Source of the DNA: Acidithiobacillus sp.
GTDB taxonomy: Bacteria; Pseudomonadota; Gammaproteobacteria; Acidithiobacillales; Acidithiobacillaceae
Direction of reading: 5' to 3'
Assembly: GCF_023256195.1 (NCBI RefSeq)
Contig: NZ_JAGDWX010000030.1
Location: 1,778 to 65,777, forward strand
Length of the DNA: 64,000 nt
Part shown: piece by piece, positions 42,749 through 52,920 of the stretch
Numbering within the stretch: the stretch's first letter is position 1
How the letters are laid out: each line of letters opens with the position of its first letter
The notes under the pieces: generated by a model
The model's input: only the letters and a program-made list of their open reading frames with translations
The model's database searches: none
What the model was told of the DNA's origin: nothing
Position numbers and translations under genes: made by a program

Positions 42749-44991
42749 GGCCGCTGGGCACCGGCCTCGGCGCGCTCGGCGATGAGGTGGACGTCCTGCT
42801 GCGGATGCGCCAAGCGGATGCCGTGGCGATGCAGCGCCTCTACCGCCATGGCACGCAGCTCCGTCTGCGTCAGAAAACTCCGATTGCAGTCCGATATGTA
42901 GACGCGCAGATAAAAGACCAGGGCGCTGGGACTGACATCCAGGAGCAGGGCGGTGGGTGGCAGTCCGCGCGGGTCATCTTCCTGCAGCACCTCGGGGTGC
43001 TTGCGTCCCACTTCCTCCAGAATTTCCCGCACCTTATCGATGTTGGCATCGTGATCGATCTGCAGCGGGATCATCAGCCGCAGCACGGCGTTGGAATACA
43101 TCCAGTTGGTCACCTGTCCCGAGATGAGCTCAGAATTGGGCACAAAGACCTCGGTGCGATCGAAGGTCAGGATCAAGGTATAGCGGATGCTGAGGCGCTG
43201 TACCGTGCCTTCGGTATTGCCTACCTTGACCCAATCGCCCACGCGAATGGGCCGCTCCAGGAGCAGGATGAGTCCCGAGACGAAGTTGTTGACGATATTC
43301 TGCAGACCAAAACCAATGCCGACGGACAAGGCACCAGCAATGATGGCCAGATTGTGCAGAGCAACGCCCGCCGTCGACAGAGCGATGAGAAAGGCAAGAA
43401 GAAATCCCAGGTAGCGGATGATGGCAAGCACCGAGTGGCGCGAGCCCACATCCATGTGGCGGAACAGGCGCGACCGGTTCGACAGCTGCCGTTGCAACCA
43501 ATTGTTGATGTTGAACAGCAGGATGAGCAGAGCGAGGGCGATGAGCCAGCGAAAAGGCTCCACGTGCATCCCGCCGATGGTGTAGCCCTGCACGAAGTAA
43601 TGCCAGACCAGGGCAAGACCGCTATGGCTGAGCCCCCAACCGAAGAGGGCGGCAATGAGGGCGCCGAGCCAGATGGCGACAAACAGCAGGGCCTTGATCC
43701 AGGTCACCCAGGGGATGATCTCGGTAGGGCTGAAGCCCAGACGACGGCGCAGAAAGTCTCCAATGACGCCGGTGTCGCTCTCCTCATTTTCCGAGAGATC
43801 CTCAACGACCCAGGTGAGGATGAGCGCCAGCAGCAGACTCACGACCGTCACACTGATGCCAAAGAACAGGAAATCCGCGAGGTTGACGTAGCCCAGCAGG
43901 TCCAGGGCTACGGTAGCCAGGATCGAGCTGACGAGAAGCAGCTGGGAGAGTACGTGGCGGCGGAAAAAAGTAAAGCGTCGCGCCCGCCAGAGCAGCCAGA
44001 GCAGGGCAATGGCGACAAGGACGTGGAAGACCGTGAGCAAGGCTACATTGTCGAGAACCGCTCGACTCGCCTGGCGATCCAGCAACTCGTAGAGACCGAT
44101 GAAGCTGGCGAGGGTCAGGACGAAGCGCAGCGGCCGCCAGAGCACCCGCAGGAGGACGGCCTCCCGCTGCGCCCGCGCCGGCAGTCCTTGCAGGTGGCGC
44201 AGCAGGGTCTTGAAGGTCCAGGTGAGGACGATGAAGGTCGTCCAGACCCCGACGAGCAGGACGATGAGGGGATAGAACACTCCCAGGGACCAGGCCAGCA
44301 GACCCAGACCGATGGGGGCAAGCAGGGGATAGAGGTGGCGCCAACTCCGGCGACTGCGCTGGCGCAGCAGGGCTGCGAGGATGTACGTGGCCAGGGCAAA
44401 GCCCAGGGCCCCCTGAAAGCGGCTCTGCTGCAGGACCGGCTCGCCCTCGCGATAGAGCCAGAAATCCCGTTCCTGGGTCCAGACCTGCACCGGCAGCGCC
44501 TGCAGTCCTTGCCATTGTCCGAAAATATCGGCTCCACGTTGGAAGAGGTAGCGCGTACGCAAAGCCAGCTCTTTCTTATGGATGCTGTTGAGGATGTCGT
44601 TGCCACCGACATAGAGCACCTTGCAGGCTGCCTGCCTGCCGCTGGCACGGCGCTGCTGCTGCAGCAGATTGTCCCGCAGCTGGGTCAGACTCTGGGGTTC
44701 GCCGGATACGAAGGGCCCCACCACCTTGAGGCCCTTGTCGATGTTGTCCAGGTCTGCGGTTTCTTCCTGGATGCAGGCGTTGGCCTGGCGGATGATGTCC
44801 TGGACCTGCGCGCGCCAGGGCCGCAGCTGACGCGGGTCGGTGGAATGCGTCAGGGCTTCGTGGATGTGCTTGAGTACCAGACTGTCGGTGGCAAATTGGG
44901 CACTCTCGGCATGGACTCCGGAGGCGCCGACCCCAAAAAGCAGGACGATCCAGGCAAACCCGATAGCGATCCGCAATGCCCACGCGCTCAC
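42724..44991 (-). CDS. Large MscS-superfamily mechanosensitive channel (MscK-like)
   Basis: 755 aa. The GTG at 44991 has GGGAGA six bases upstream. A signal peptide (to about residue 28) is followed by a periplasmic helical region (to about 190) and some ten membrane segments. The MscS core contains the pore helix LAIIAGALSVGIGFGLQNIVNNFVSG and the beta domain LLERPIRVGDWVKVG. Large MscS relatives such as MscK, YbiO and YjeP gate at lower tension or respond to ions. The coding end overlaps the proB end by 25 bases, so the two genes converge without room for separate terminators. Confidence 0.9.
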   Translation of the reverse strand: MSAWALRIAIGFAWIVLLFGVGASGVHAESAQFATDSLVLKHIHEALTHSTDPRQLRPWRAQVQDIIRQANACIQEETADLDNIDKGLKVVGPFVSGEPQSLTQLRDNLLQQQRRASGRQAACKVLYVGGNDILNSIHKKELALRTRYLFQRGADIFGQWQGLQALPVQVWTQERDFWLYREGEPVLQQSRFQGALGFALATYILAALLRQRSRRSWRHLYPLLAPIGLGLLAWSLGVFYPLIVLLVGVWTTFIVLTWTFKTLLRHLQGLPARAQREAVLLRVLWRPLRFVLTLASFIGLYELLDRQASRAVLDNVALLTVFHVLVAIALLWLLWRARRFTFFRRHVLSQLLLVSSILATVALDLLGYVNLADFLFFGISVTVVSLLLALILTWVVEDLSENEESDTGVIGDFLRRRLGFSPTEIIPWVTWIKALLFVAIWLGALIAALFGWGLSHSGLALVWHYFVQGYTIGGMHVEPFRWLIALALLILLFNINNWLQRQLSNRSRLFRHMDVGSRHSVLAIIRYLGFLLAFLIALSTAGVALHNLAIIAGALSVGIGFGLQNIVNNFVSGLILLLERPIRVGDWVKVGNTEGTVQRLSIRYTLILTFDRTEVFVPNSELISGQVTNWMYSNAVLRLMIPLQIDHDANIDKVREILEEVGRKHPEVLQEDDPRGLPPTALLLDVSPSALVFYLRVYISDCNRSFLTQTELRAMAVEALHRHGIRLAHPQQDVHLIAERAEAGAQRPYTTAPPS

Positions 44992-45066
44992 AGCTTTCTC
45001 CCTGGACCTTTGGATGCGGTCACGCCCCCGGGCCAGTGCAGATGCCTCAAAGCAAGGGCTACCGAC

Positions 45067-45891
45067 TCAACCCGCCAGGACCTTGCGCGCCTTGCGCGTC
45101 AGCAGGGGCACCGCCGCTCGATGCAAAAAAGGCGGAAGATCAATGGGTTTCAGCAGCATCTTGACGGCCATTTCGAAGGGGTAATAGCGTTGGATCCAAT
45201 TGCCCATCCGCCGGCGGAAGGCGTCGAAATCGGCACGGCTGAAGTGCTGTCCCCGGTTGTGCGTCTCGTAGGCGGCCTGAATCGCCAGAAAGGTGTCTTC
45301 CTGATCCACCTCCGAGACCCGACGCAGCAGTTCGCGCAGCAGGCGCCAGCGTGACAGGCGCTCGCGTTGCTGGTACTCGCGGAAGTAGCGGTAGAAGTAC
45401 TTGTAGTGGTGGACTTCATCGGCGCGGATGCGACCCGCCAGATCGCGCAGCACGGGTTCGGGACTGGCGGCCTGGATCATGCCGTAGAAACTCGACGTGC
45501 CCGTCTCGACCACGCAGCGGGCCGCCATCTCCAGGGCCTTGGTCGGACCCAGCAAGCCATCGGCGCAGAGCGGACGATAGGCGCGTTCGAAGGCCGCATA
45601 GGCCGTTTCCCAGTCGAAGTCCGGCCAGACGGTCTGGACATAAGCACGCAGGGCGCGCCCGTGCTGCAGTTCTTCCCGTTCCCATTCCCCGCCGAGCCAG
45701 CGCTGGGCCGCGGGGTTGTCGTCGTAGTAAGCAACGAGGTTATGGGCATAGAGATCCGCCAGGGATTCGACAAAGGATGCCCCGGCGAGCAGGTAGAACC
45801 AGTCCTGATCGTGGACGATGCACTCCTTCTGAATATGGTCGAAGGAAACATCCTGCAGTGACCAACGAGGTTGCGGCGTTGCAGGGGCCAT
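45067..45891 (-). CDS. Diiron ferritin-like protein, function unknown
   Basis: 274 aa from ATG at 45891, which has GGAG eight bases upstream. The sequence carries a full carboxylate-bridged diiron set: Glu in SFVESLAD, ExxH in REELQHG, Glu in CVVETGT and a second ExxH in ADEVHHY. This spacing resembles plant acyl-ACP desaturases and AurF-type oxygenases more than storage ferritins. There is no signal peptide. It is 28 bases downstream of the QueC-like gene on the same strand and likely shares its transcript. It may be an oxidase or oxygenase; the substrate is unknown. Confidence 0.78.
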   Translation of the reverse strand: MAPATPQPRWSLQDVSFDHIQKECIVHDQDWFYLLAGASFVESLADLYAHNLVAYYDDNPAAQRWLGGEWEREELQHGRALRAYVQTVWPDFDWETAYAAFERAYRPLCADGLLGPTKALEMAARCVVETGTSSFYGMIQAASPEPVLRDLAGRIRADEVHHYKYFYRYFREYQQRERLSRWRLLRELLRRVSEVDQEDTFLAIQAAYETHNRGQHFSRADFDAFRRRMGNWIQRYYPFEMAVKMLLKPIDLPPFLHRAAVPLLTRKARKVLAG

Positions 45892-45919
45892 ACGATAGTC
45901 TCCTGTATACGAAAGGTCT

Positions 45920-46558
45920 TCAATGACCGGAGTAGACGACATCCTTGTGGCCCAGCCCAGCGTCCTGGAAGGCCTGTCGCCTCCGGATGCATTGTGGACA
46001 GCGGCCACAGTGCGTCTCGTATCCCAAAATGCAACTGTACGACATTTCCCAGGGGACGCCCAAGTCCTCACCGTATCGGATCACCTCTGCCTTGCCGTAT
46101 TGGGCGAGGGGTGTGGCAAGATTCAGGTCCGAGGCCTGCAGAGTGGCGGCCAGAGCTGCGAGGAACGCACCGTTGCCGTTGCGATCCGTCTGCCCATCGT
46201 CGGCGGTGGTGCCGAGGACCAGGGTATCACGCCCAAGGCCGCTGGCGACGTTGGCTGCTGCCGCCACGGCCAGGAGATTTCTGTGGGGCGTGGGCACGTG
46301 GTAGCGGTGCGGGCGCAGCCGGCCGACGGCCTCACCGAAGGCGCGCAGGTCGAAGCGCCCCTGCTCGAGTCGCAGGTCCTTCCCGAGACGCTGGACCCGC
46401 GCCCACTCCTGCGCGGCCGCCCGTTGTCCGTAGTCCAGGAAGAGCAGGTAGGCACCGGTATGGGCGGCAAAGGCATGGGCCAGGGTGAAGCTCTCCACGC
46501 CGCCGCTGCAGAGCAGAAGCGATCGCTCCGCTGGCGGCAGTGAAGGACGTAGCGCCAT
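45920..46558 (-). CDS. Divergent QueC-like 7-cyano-7-deazaguanine synthase
   Basis: 212 aa from ATG at 46558 (an ATG at 46579 is possible). The adenylating P-loop reads CSGGVES where QueC normally has SGGxDS, and LDYGQRAAA lacks the usual His after YGQR. The zinc site is kept (CGRCPQC near the C-terminus) as is TPLAQYGKAEVIRYG. QueC turns 7-carboxy-7-deazaguanine into preQ0 for queuosine. The changes leave open whether this is the housekeeping enzyme or a paralogue. A canonical queF lies 9 kb away on the same strand. The next gene downstream encodes a diiron protein. Confidence 0.8.
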   Translation of the reverse strand: MALRPSLPPAERSLLLCSGGVESFTLAHAFAAHTGAYLLFLDYGQRAAAQEWARVQRLGKDLRLEQGRFDLRAFGEAVGRLRPHRYHVPTPHRNLLAVAAAANVASGLGRDTLVLGTTADDGQTDRNGNGAFLAALAATLQASDLNLATPLAQYGKAEVIRYGEDLGVPWEMSYSCILGYETHCGRCPQCIRRRQAFQDAGLGHKDVVYSGH

Positions 46559-46622
46559 GCGCGGCCTATGCTCTATCATGCCTGAACTCGGCTCGGCTGC
46601 CTGCCCCGGGGGGAGGAAGATC

Positions 46623-47258
46623 ATGGTGCCCTGTCTGCATCTGCATCCGGTGAATCCACAGCCGCGCCTCATCGCGCAGGCCGCCGATGGTCTGCGCCGC
46701 GGCGAATTGCTGGTCTATCCCACGGACAGCTGTTATGCGCTGGGGTGTTGCCTGTGGGCCAAGGACGCCCAGGATCGCCTGCGGCACATCCGGCAGCTCG
46801 ATATCCAGCACGACCTTTCCCTCCTGTTCGCAGACCTGTCGCAGCTGAGCGAGTATCTCAAACTGGACGATCGTGTCTATCGCCTCCTACGCGGCTTGCT
46901 GCCTGGCCCTTACACTGTGATTCTTCCTGCTACCCACGACGTTCCGCGGCGCCTTGCCGACGGCAAGCGGCGCAGTATCGGCGCGCGCATCCCCGATTCT
47001 GCCATCTGTCGGGCGCTCCTGGCGGAACTGGGTGAACCGCTGATGAGCTCGACCCTGCATCTGCCCGGTGACGATCTGCCTCTGCACGATCCTGAGGATA
47101 TCTGCACGCGCATGGAAAAGCGGGTGGATGGCGTCCTGCTGGGAGGCGAGGGCTCGACCGTGTGTTCGACGGTGGTGGACTGCACCCAGTGGCCGCCGCA
47201 GATCCTGCGCGAGGGACTGGGCGACAGCACCGCGCTGCGCCAGACCCTTGGCCTATAG
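46623..47258 (+). CDS. YciO/YrdC-family threonylcarbamoyl-AMP synthase-like protein
   Basis: 211 aa from ATG at 46623, preceded by GGGGGGGAGG. The single YrdC fold has VYPTDSCYALGC, DLSLLFADLSQLSEY, LLPGPYTVILPAT and RRSIGARIPD. These motifs and the length place it in the YciO subgroup, related to TsaC/Sua5, which make threonylcarbamoyl-AMP for the t6A tRNA modification. YciO members have weaker or unproven activity. The gene is divergent from queC with 64 bases between. It may be the only t6A enzyme or an accessory copy; the window does not tell. Confidence 0.88.
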   Translation: MVPCLHLHPVNPQPRLIAQAADGLRRGELLVYPTDSCYALGCCLWAKDAQDRLRHIRQLDIQHDLSLLFADLSQLSEYLKLDDRVYRLLRGLLPGPYTVILPATHDVPRRLADGKRRSIGARIPDSAICRALLAELGEPLMSSTLHLPGDDLPLHDPEDICTRMEKRVDGVLLGGEGSTVCSTVVDCTQWPPQILREGLGDSTALRQTLGL

Positions 47259-47290
47259 GTAGCGCTTTATCCGGCTGATATACTCGGGTC

Positions 47291-47953
47291 ATGAACGACA
47301 TCGACGGTTTCCTTCGCGGCCTTGCCATTTGGGCCATACCTGTTTTGTTCGCCATTACCGTCCACGAGGTTGCGCACGGCTGGGTGGCCTGGAAGCGCGG
47401 CGATCCGACGGCCATGCTCATGGGCCGTCTGACCCTCAACCCGCTGAAGCACATAGATCCTTTCGGTACCATCCTCCTGCCAGGCATGCTTCTGTTGCTG
47501 CATTCCCCCTTCCTCTTCGGTTACGCCAAGCCCGTACCGGTGAATTTTGCCGGTCTGCGTGACCCCAAGCGCGACATGGTCCTGGTGGCACTGGCTGGAC
47601 CGCTTGCCAACGTGCTCATGGCCTTCATCTGGACCTTCATCCTCTGGCTCGGTGGCCACCTGCCGGGACCTTTGGCGTATCTCTCCGTACCCATGCAGCT
47701 CATGGGGCAGGCGGGTATCCTCATCAACGTCGTGCTCTTTCTCTTCAATCTCATCCCCATCCCGCCCCTGGACGGCGGGCGGGTGGCCGTCGGACTGCTG
47801 CCTGCAGGACCCAGCCTTGCCTTGAGCCGCGTCGAGCCTTACGGCTTCATCATCCTCATCGTCCTGCTCTTCACGGGCGTCCTGTGGGCGGTATTGGGGC
47901 CGGCCTTCGTCGTCGTGCGCGGGATTTTCCTGCACCTGGGAGGCCTGCCGTGA
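47291..47953 (+). CDS. Site-2 protease family membrane metallopeptidase (M50)
   Basis: 220 aa with about six membrane segments. The zinc motif HEVAH is in TM1 (AITVHEVAHGW) and the third ligand in NLIPIPPLDGGRV. This is the small group III S2P type without a PDZ domain, common beside trpS and scpA-scpB in proteobacteria. It cleaves substrates within the membrane; targets here are unknown. It overlaps trpS by four bases (GTGA), so it is part of the same transcript. Confidence 0.92.
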   Translation: MNDIDGFLRGLAIWAIPVLFAITVHEVAHGWVAWKRGDPTAMLMGRLTLNPLKHIDPFGTILLPGMLLLLHSPFLFGYAKPVPVNFAGLRDPKRDMVLVALAGPLANVLMAFIWTFILWLGGHLPGPLAYLSVPMQLMGQAGILINVVLFLFNLIPIPPLDGGRVAVGLLPAGPSLALSRVEPYGFIILIVLLFTGVLWAVLGPAFVVVRGIFLHLGGLP

Positions 47954-49164
47954 GCCCCGTGGTCGTGTCCGGCATGCGTCCCACGGGACGCTTGCACCTT
48001 GGCCACTATCACGGTGTGCTGAAGAACTGGCTGCGCCTGCAGAACTCTGCAGAGTGTTATTTCTTTGTGGCGGACTGGCACGCGCTCACCACCCACTACG
48101 AGACTCCCGGAGGTATTGCCGAGGCCAGCTGGGATCTGCTCATCGAATGGCTTGCCGTGGGCATCGATCCGGAGCATGCGACCCTTTTCCTGCAGTCCTG
48201 GGTGCCCCAGCACGCAGAGTTGGCTCTACTGCTCGGCATGCTTACACCCTTGTCCTGGCTGGAGCGTGTTCCCACCTTCAAGGATCAGCAGGAAAAACTG
48301 CGCGAGCGCGATCTGGCTACCTACGGTTTCCTCGGCTATCCCTTGCTGATGACCGCCGACATCCTGCTCTACGGTGCCGAAGAGGTGCCCGTAGGAGCCG
48401 ACCAGGTGGCCCACCTGGAGATCAGTCGGGAACTGGCGCGGCGCTTCAATTTTCTCTACGGGCGCGAGGCCGATGCGCCGGCCCGCGTCGCCGATGCTCT
48501 CAAACGCATGGGTAAGGCCGGTGCCCGCAGCTACCACAATCTCAGCCAGCGCTATCAGACGGCGGGTGATGCGCTGGCCGTCGCCGAAGCGGAGACCCTG
48601 CTGGCTCAGGCAGCCAGTCTGTCCGCGGACGATCGGGCCTTGTTGTTGCGCGAACTGCAGGGGCGAGGTCGGGAGATACTGGTAGAGCCTCGCGCCCTGC
48701 TCACGGAGGCACCACGCATGCCGGGTCTGGACGGCCAGAAAATGAGCAAATCCTACGGGAATACCATTGCTCTGCGCGAAGATCCCGAAAATATCCGTCA
48801 GAAGTTGCGTACCATGCCTACGGACCCTGCCCGGGTACGCCGTCAGGATCCCGGGGATCCGGACAAGTGCCCGGTCTTTGCCCTGCACCAGGTCTACTCC
48901 GATGTCCAAAGGCGCGAGTGGGTGGTGACCGGTTGCCGCAGCGCCGGTATCGGCTGTCTGGAGTGCAAGGCGCCACTCATCGAGGCCGTTCTGGAAGAAC
49001 TGGAACCCATCCGCGCGCGGGCCGAGTTCTGGGCGGCGCGACCTGCGGAACTGCGGGACCTGGCGCGTCAAGGGGCGGCACGGGCGCGTCAGCGGGCAGA
49101 GACCACCCTGGAGCGCGTGCGCGCCGCCATGGGCCTGACCTCGGGCGATACCCTTGCTCGCTAG
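47950..49164 (+). CDS. trpS: Tryptophanyl-tRNA synthetase
   Basis: 404 aa, longer than the 334 aa E. coli enzyme. The GTG at 47950 overlaps the upstream stop. The HIGH-like motif is PTGRLHLGHYHG and the KMSKS motif is KMSKSYGN. An extra stretch after GAEEVPVGADQVAHLE (a segment rich in Ala and Arg, about residues 180-240) accounts for the added length, as in many beta- and gammaproteobacterial TrpS. It charges tRNA-Trp. It is followed by scpA, and the ends are eight bases apart. Confidence 0.96.
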   Translation: MSPVVVSGMRPTGRLHLGHYHGVLKNWLRLQNSAECYFFVADWHALTTHYETPGGIAEASWDLLIEWLAVGIDPEHATLFLQSWVPQHAELALLLGMLTPLSWLERVPTFKDQQEKLRERDLATYGFLGYPLLMTADILLYGAEEVPVGADQVAHLEISRELARRFNFLYGREADAPARVADALKRMGKAGARSYHNLSQRYQTAGDALAVAEAETLLAQAASLSADDRALLLRELQGRGREILVEPRALLTEAPRMPGLDGQKMSKSYGNTIALREDPENIRQKLRTMPTDPARVRRQDPGDPDKCPVFALHQVYSDVQRREWVVTGCRSAGIGCLECKAPLIEAVLEELEPIRARAEFWAARPAELRDLARQGAARARQRAETTLERVRAAMGLTSGDTLAR

Positions 49165-49171
49165 CGCAGCA

Positions 49172-49960
49172 ATGTCCGGCGCTGACCGGGTCGAGGTGGA
49201 GATCCCCGAGGACCTATATATCCCGCCCGATGCTCTGGAACTCATCCTGGACCGCTTCAGCGGTCCCCTGGACCTCTTGCTTTGGCTGATCCGCAGGAAT
49301 CGCATGGATATCCGTGACATTCCCGTGGCGGAAGTGACCCGTCAATACCTCGCGTATCTGGAAGAGGCGCGCCGCCGCAATCTGCCGCTGGCGGCGGATT
49401 ACCTGCTGATGGCGGCCTGGCTGACAGAAATCAAGGCACGCCTACTGCTCCCGGTTGCCCCCGCCTGTACGGACGAGGAGGCCCTGGACCCGCGGGAAGA
49501 GCTGGCACGGCGTCTGCAGGCCTTGGCGCAGATCCAGGCGGAGTCCGCGGCCTTGGCCGAACTCCCGCAGGAGGGCAGGGATTTCTGGCTGGTACGGCCG
49601 GTGGATGCGACGGATCTGCCGCCGCCGGTGCCCTCCCTGAGTCTCGGGCAGTTGTGCCAATGCTGGGTAGAACTGCGTGTCCGCCAGGCGCGTCGGGTGG
49701 AACAGGGCGTGCAGGCTGCGCCGACGCCGCGACCGCCACAGTGGAGTCTACGTCAGCGCATGCTCGAGGTGTTGCAGCTTTGCCGGGCGGCACTGCGACC
49801 ATTGACCCTGGCGGATCTGCTCCCGCAGGGCAAGCTGGACCCGCTGGCGGTCGGCCTGTCATTGCTTGCTGTCTTGGAACTACTGCGCCAGCGCGCCTTG
49901 TATCTCCTGCTGGATGGCGAGGATGAGGCACATCTCTGGACGGTGCGTACGGCGGAGTGA
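49172..49960 (+). CDS. scpA: Segregation and condensation protein A (kleisin)
   Basis: 262 aa from ATG at 49172; a TTG at 49154 would add six residues and overlap trpS. The conserved N-terminal kleisin segment is FSGPLDLLLWLIRRNRMDIRDIPV, followed by YLLMAAWLTEIKARLLLP. The C-terminal winged helix is at QWSLRQRMLEVLQL onward. ScpA bridges the two heads of the SMC dimer encoded about 6 kb downstream (55451-58918). It is six bases from scpB and the pair with SMC forms the bacterial condensin. Confidence 0.94.
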   Translation: MSGADRVEVEIPEDLYIPPDALELILDRFSGPLDLLLWLIRRNRMDIRDIPVAEVTRQYLAYLEEARRRNLPLAADYLLMAAWLTEIKARLLLPVAPACTDEEALDPREELARRLQALAQIQAESAALAELPQEGRDFWLVRPVDATDLPPPVPSLSLGQLCQCWVELRVRQARRVEQGVQAAPTPRPPQWSLRQRMLEVLQLCRAALRPLTLADLLPQGKLDPLAVGLSLLAVLELLRQRALYLLLDGEDEAHLWTVRTAE

Positions 49961-49966
49961 CGGCCC

Positions 49967-50503
49967 GTGACCGAGCTCACCGAAGAGGCGGTGCTTGCCC
50001 TCCTGCTCGCCAGCGATGCCGGACTTGCGCACAGCGAGCTCGCGGCGGTTTTTGTCGAATCGGAAGCAGCCGACCGTCTTTCGGAGATCCTCTCGACCCT
50101 GGCGCGGGAGGGCTTCGGCCCGCTGGAGTTGGTGCAGACGGCCGGGCGTTACCGCCTGCGTATCGGCTCTCGATTCAACCCCTTGTTGAGCCGTCTACGG
50201 CAAGCCGAGGCGCGTCCCCTCTCCCGCGCCGCCATGGAGACGCTGGCGGTCATCGCCTACCACCAACCCATCACGCGCCCGGAGATGGAACAATGGCGTG
50301 GCGTCAGCATCGGTACCCCTATCCTGCAACAGCTGCAGGAACTGGACTGGATCGCGGTGGTGGGCCATCGCGAAACCCCCGGTCGTCCGGCCCTGTGGGC
50401 GACCACCGAGCAATTCCTGCGCCATTTCGGCTTGAATACTTTGGCAGATTTGCCCAAGGCGGAACTGGATTTACTTGCTCCGGAGTGTCTTAGTAACTCA
50501 TAA
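49967..50503 (+). CDS. scpB: Segregation and condensation protein B
   Basis: 178 aa from GTG at 49967. Two winged-helix domains are seen, with the conserved AMETLAVIAYHQPITRPEMEQWRGV and GTPILQQLQELDWI, then VGHRETPGRPALWATTEQFLRHFGL. It dimerises and binds ScpA. The gene ends before an AT-rich gap that contains the sqr promoter. Length and motifs are usual for ScpB. Confidence 0.95.
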   Translation: MTELTEEAVLALLLASDAGLAHSELAAVFVESEAADRLSEILSTLAREGFGPLELVQTAGRYRLRIGSRFNPLLSRLRQAEARPLSRAAMETLAVIAYHQPITRPEMEQWRGVSIGTPILQQLQELDWIAVVGHRETPGRPALWATTEQFLRHFGLNTLADLPKAELDLLAPECLSNS

Positions 50504-50536
50504 AATAAGGTAATGTTGTTGAAACAATAATCTGAT

Positions 50537-51968
<1,432 letters not shown>

Positions 51969-51999
51969 GGAGCGCTGGTTGCCACACTTGGGTTAGCGT

Positions 52000-52035
52000 T
52001 CAGGCCTCGCTTTGCGGCGGGGCCTGAGCCTTTTT
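52000..52035 (+). terminator. Rho-independent terminator of sqr
   Basis: Arms TCAGGCC (52000-52006) and GGCCTGA (52021-52027) enclose a GC-rich loop and are followed by CCTTTTT. The hairpin ends about 13 bases before the rluB start at 52048, so it separates sqr from rluB and may also influence the rluB leader. Confidence 0.7.
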
Positions 52036-52047
52036 GAGGAACGAGGA

Positions 52048-52920
52048 GTGGACGAAAAACTGCAGAAAGTCCTGGCACGCCACGGTCTCGGCTCACGCCG
52101 TCAGATGGAGGAGTGGATTCGTGCCGGAAGGGTGCAGATCAACGATCGCCCGGCCAGTATCGGCGACCGCGTCACCAGCCGGGATCGCCTGTCCGTGGAT
52201 GGCAAGGTCCTGCGGGTGCCGTCCTGGGTACGGCCGCGTCTGCGCGTGCTGCGCTATCACAAGCCGGCAGGGGAGCTGGCCACGCGTCAGGATCCCGAGG
52301 GTCGTCCGACGGTCTTCGATCGTCTCCCGCGTTTGCGGGGGAGCCGCTGGGTGGCGGTGGGACGACTGGACCTCAACACCGAGGGCCTGCTGCTCTTCAC
52401 CAACGACGGTGATCTCGCCAACGCCCTCATGCATCCCCGCGCGCAACTCGAGCGGGTATATGCCGTGCGCGTCCTCGGCAGCCTCAGCGATGAGCAGAAG
52501 ACCCTGCTCCTGAGCGGAGTGGAACTGGACGATGGTCCGGCGCGTTTTCTCGCCATCGAAGAGGCGGGCGGGGAAGGGAGCAATCGCTGGTATCACGTAA
52601 GCCTTGCCGAGGGACGCAACCGCGAGGTAAGGCGTCTGTTGGCGGCCGTCAACCTCAGTGTCAGTCGACTGATCCGCATCCGTTATGGACCGGTGGATAT
52701 GCCTCGGCATCTGAAACTCGGCTACTTTGAAGAGTTGAGCGATGAGGAGAGAGCGGTCCTGCTGGCGGCCGTCGATTGGTCCGAACCCAATACCTCGCGG
52801 CCCGGGGCCAGTGCTGCTGCGGCGGCGGACAGCGCAGTGCACCTGCTGCGCAAGACCCGGCCAGGCGCGCGCTCGTCTCCTGGCCGAGGCAAGAGAGGAC
52901 CGCGTTCCGGGCATGCCTGA
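52048..52920 (+). CDS. rluB: 23S rRNA pseudouridine synthase RluB-type
   Basis: 290 aa from GTG at 52048, with GAGGA-type sites upstream. An S4 RNA-binding domain (KLQKVLARHGLGSRRQMEEWI) precedes the RsuA/RluB catalytic domain with YHKPAGEL, the active-site GRLDLNTEGLLLFTNDG (Asp) and EGRNREVRRLL. E. coli RluB modifies U2605 of 23S rRNA. A low-complexity Ala/Arg tail ends the protein. It overlaps the glycosylase gene by eight bases. RluE and RluF are related; the S4 domain favours RluB. Confidence 0.92.
   Translation: MDEKLQKVLARHGLGSRRQMEEWIRAGRVQINDRPASIGDRVTSRDRLSVDGKVLRVPSWVRPRLRVLRYHKPAGELATRQDPEGRPTVFDRLPRLRGSRWVAVGRLDLNTEGLLLFTNDGDLANALMHPRAQLERVYAVRVLGSLSDEQKTLLLSGVELDDGPARFLAIEEAGGEGSNRWYHVSLAEGRNREVRRLLAAVNLSVSRLIRIRYGPVDMPRHLKLGYFEELSDEERAVLLAAVDWSEPNTSRPGASAAAAADSAVHLLRKTRPGARSSPGRGKRGPRSGHA

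Noticed and set aside
42787-45354. 855-aa plus-strand frame opposite the MscK-like channel
   Set aside because: The product is strongly hydrophilic with Gln, Asp and Glu runs that mirror hydrophobic codons of the channel; it has no domain.
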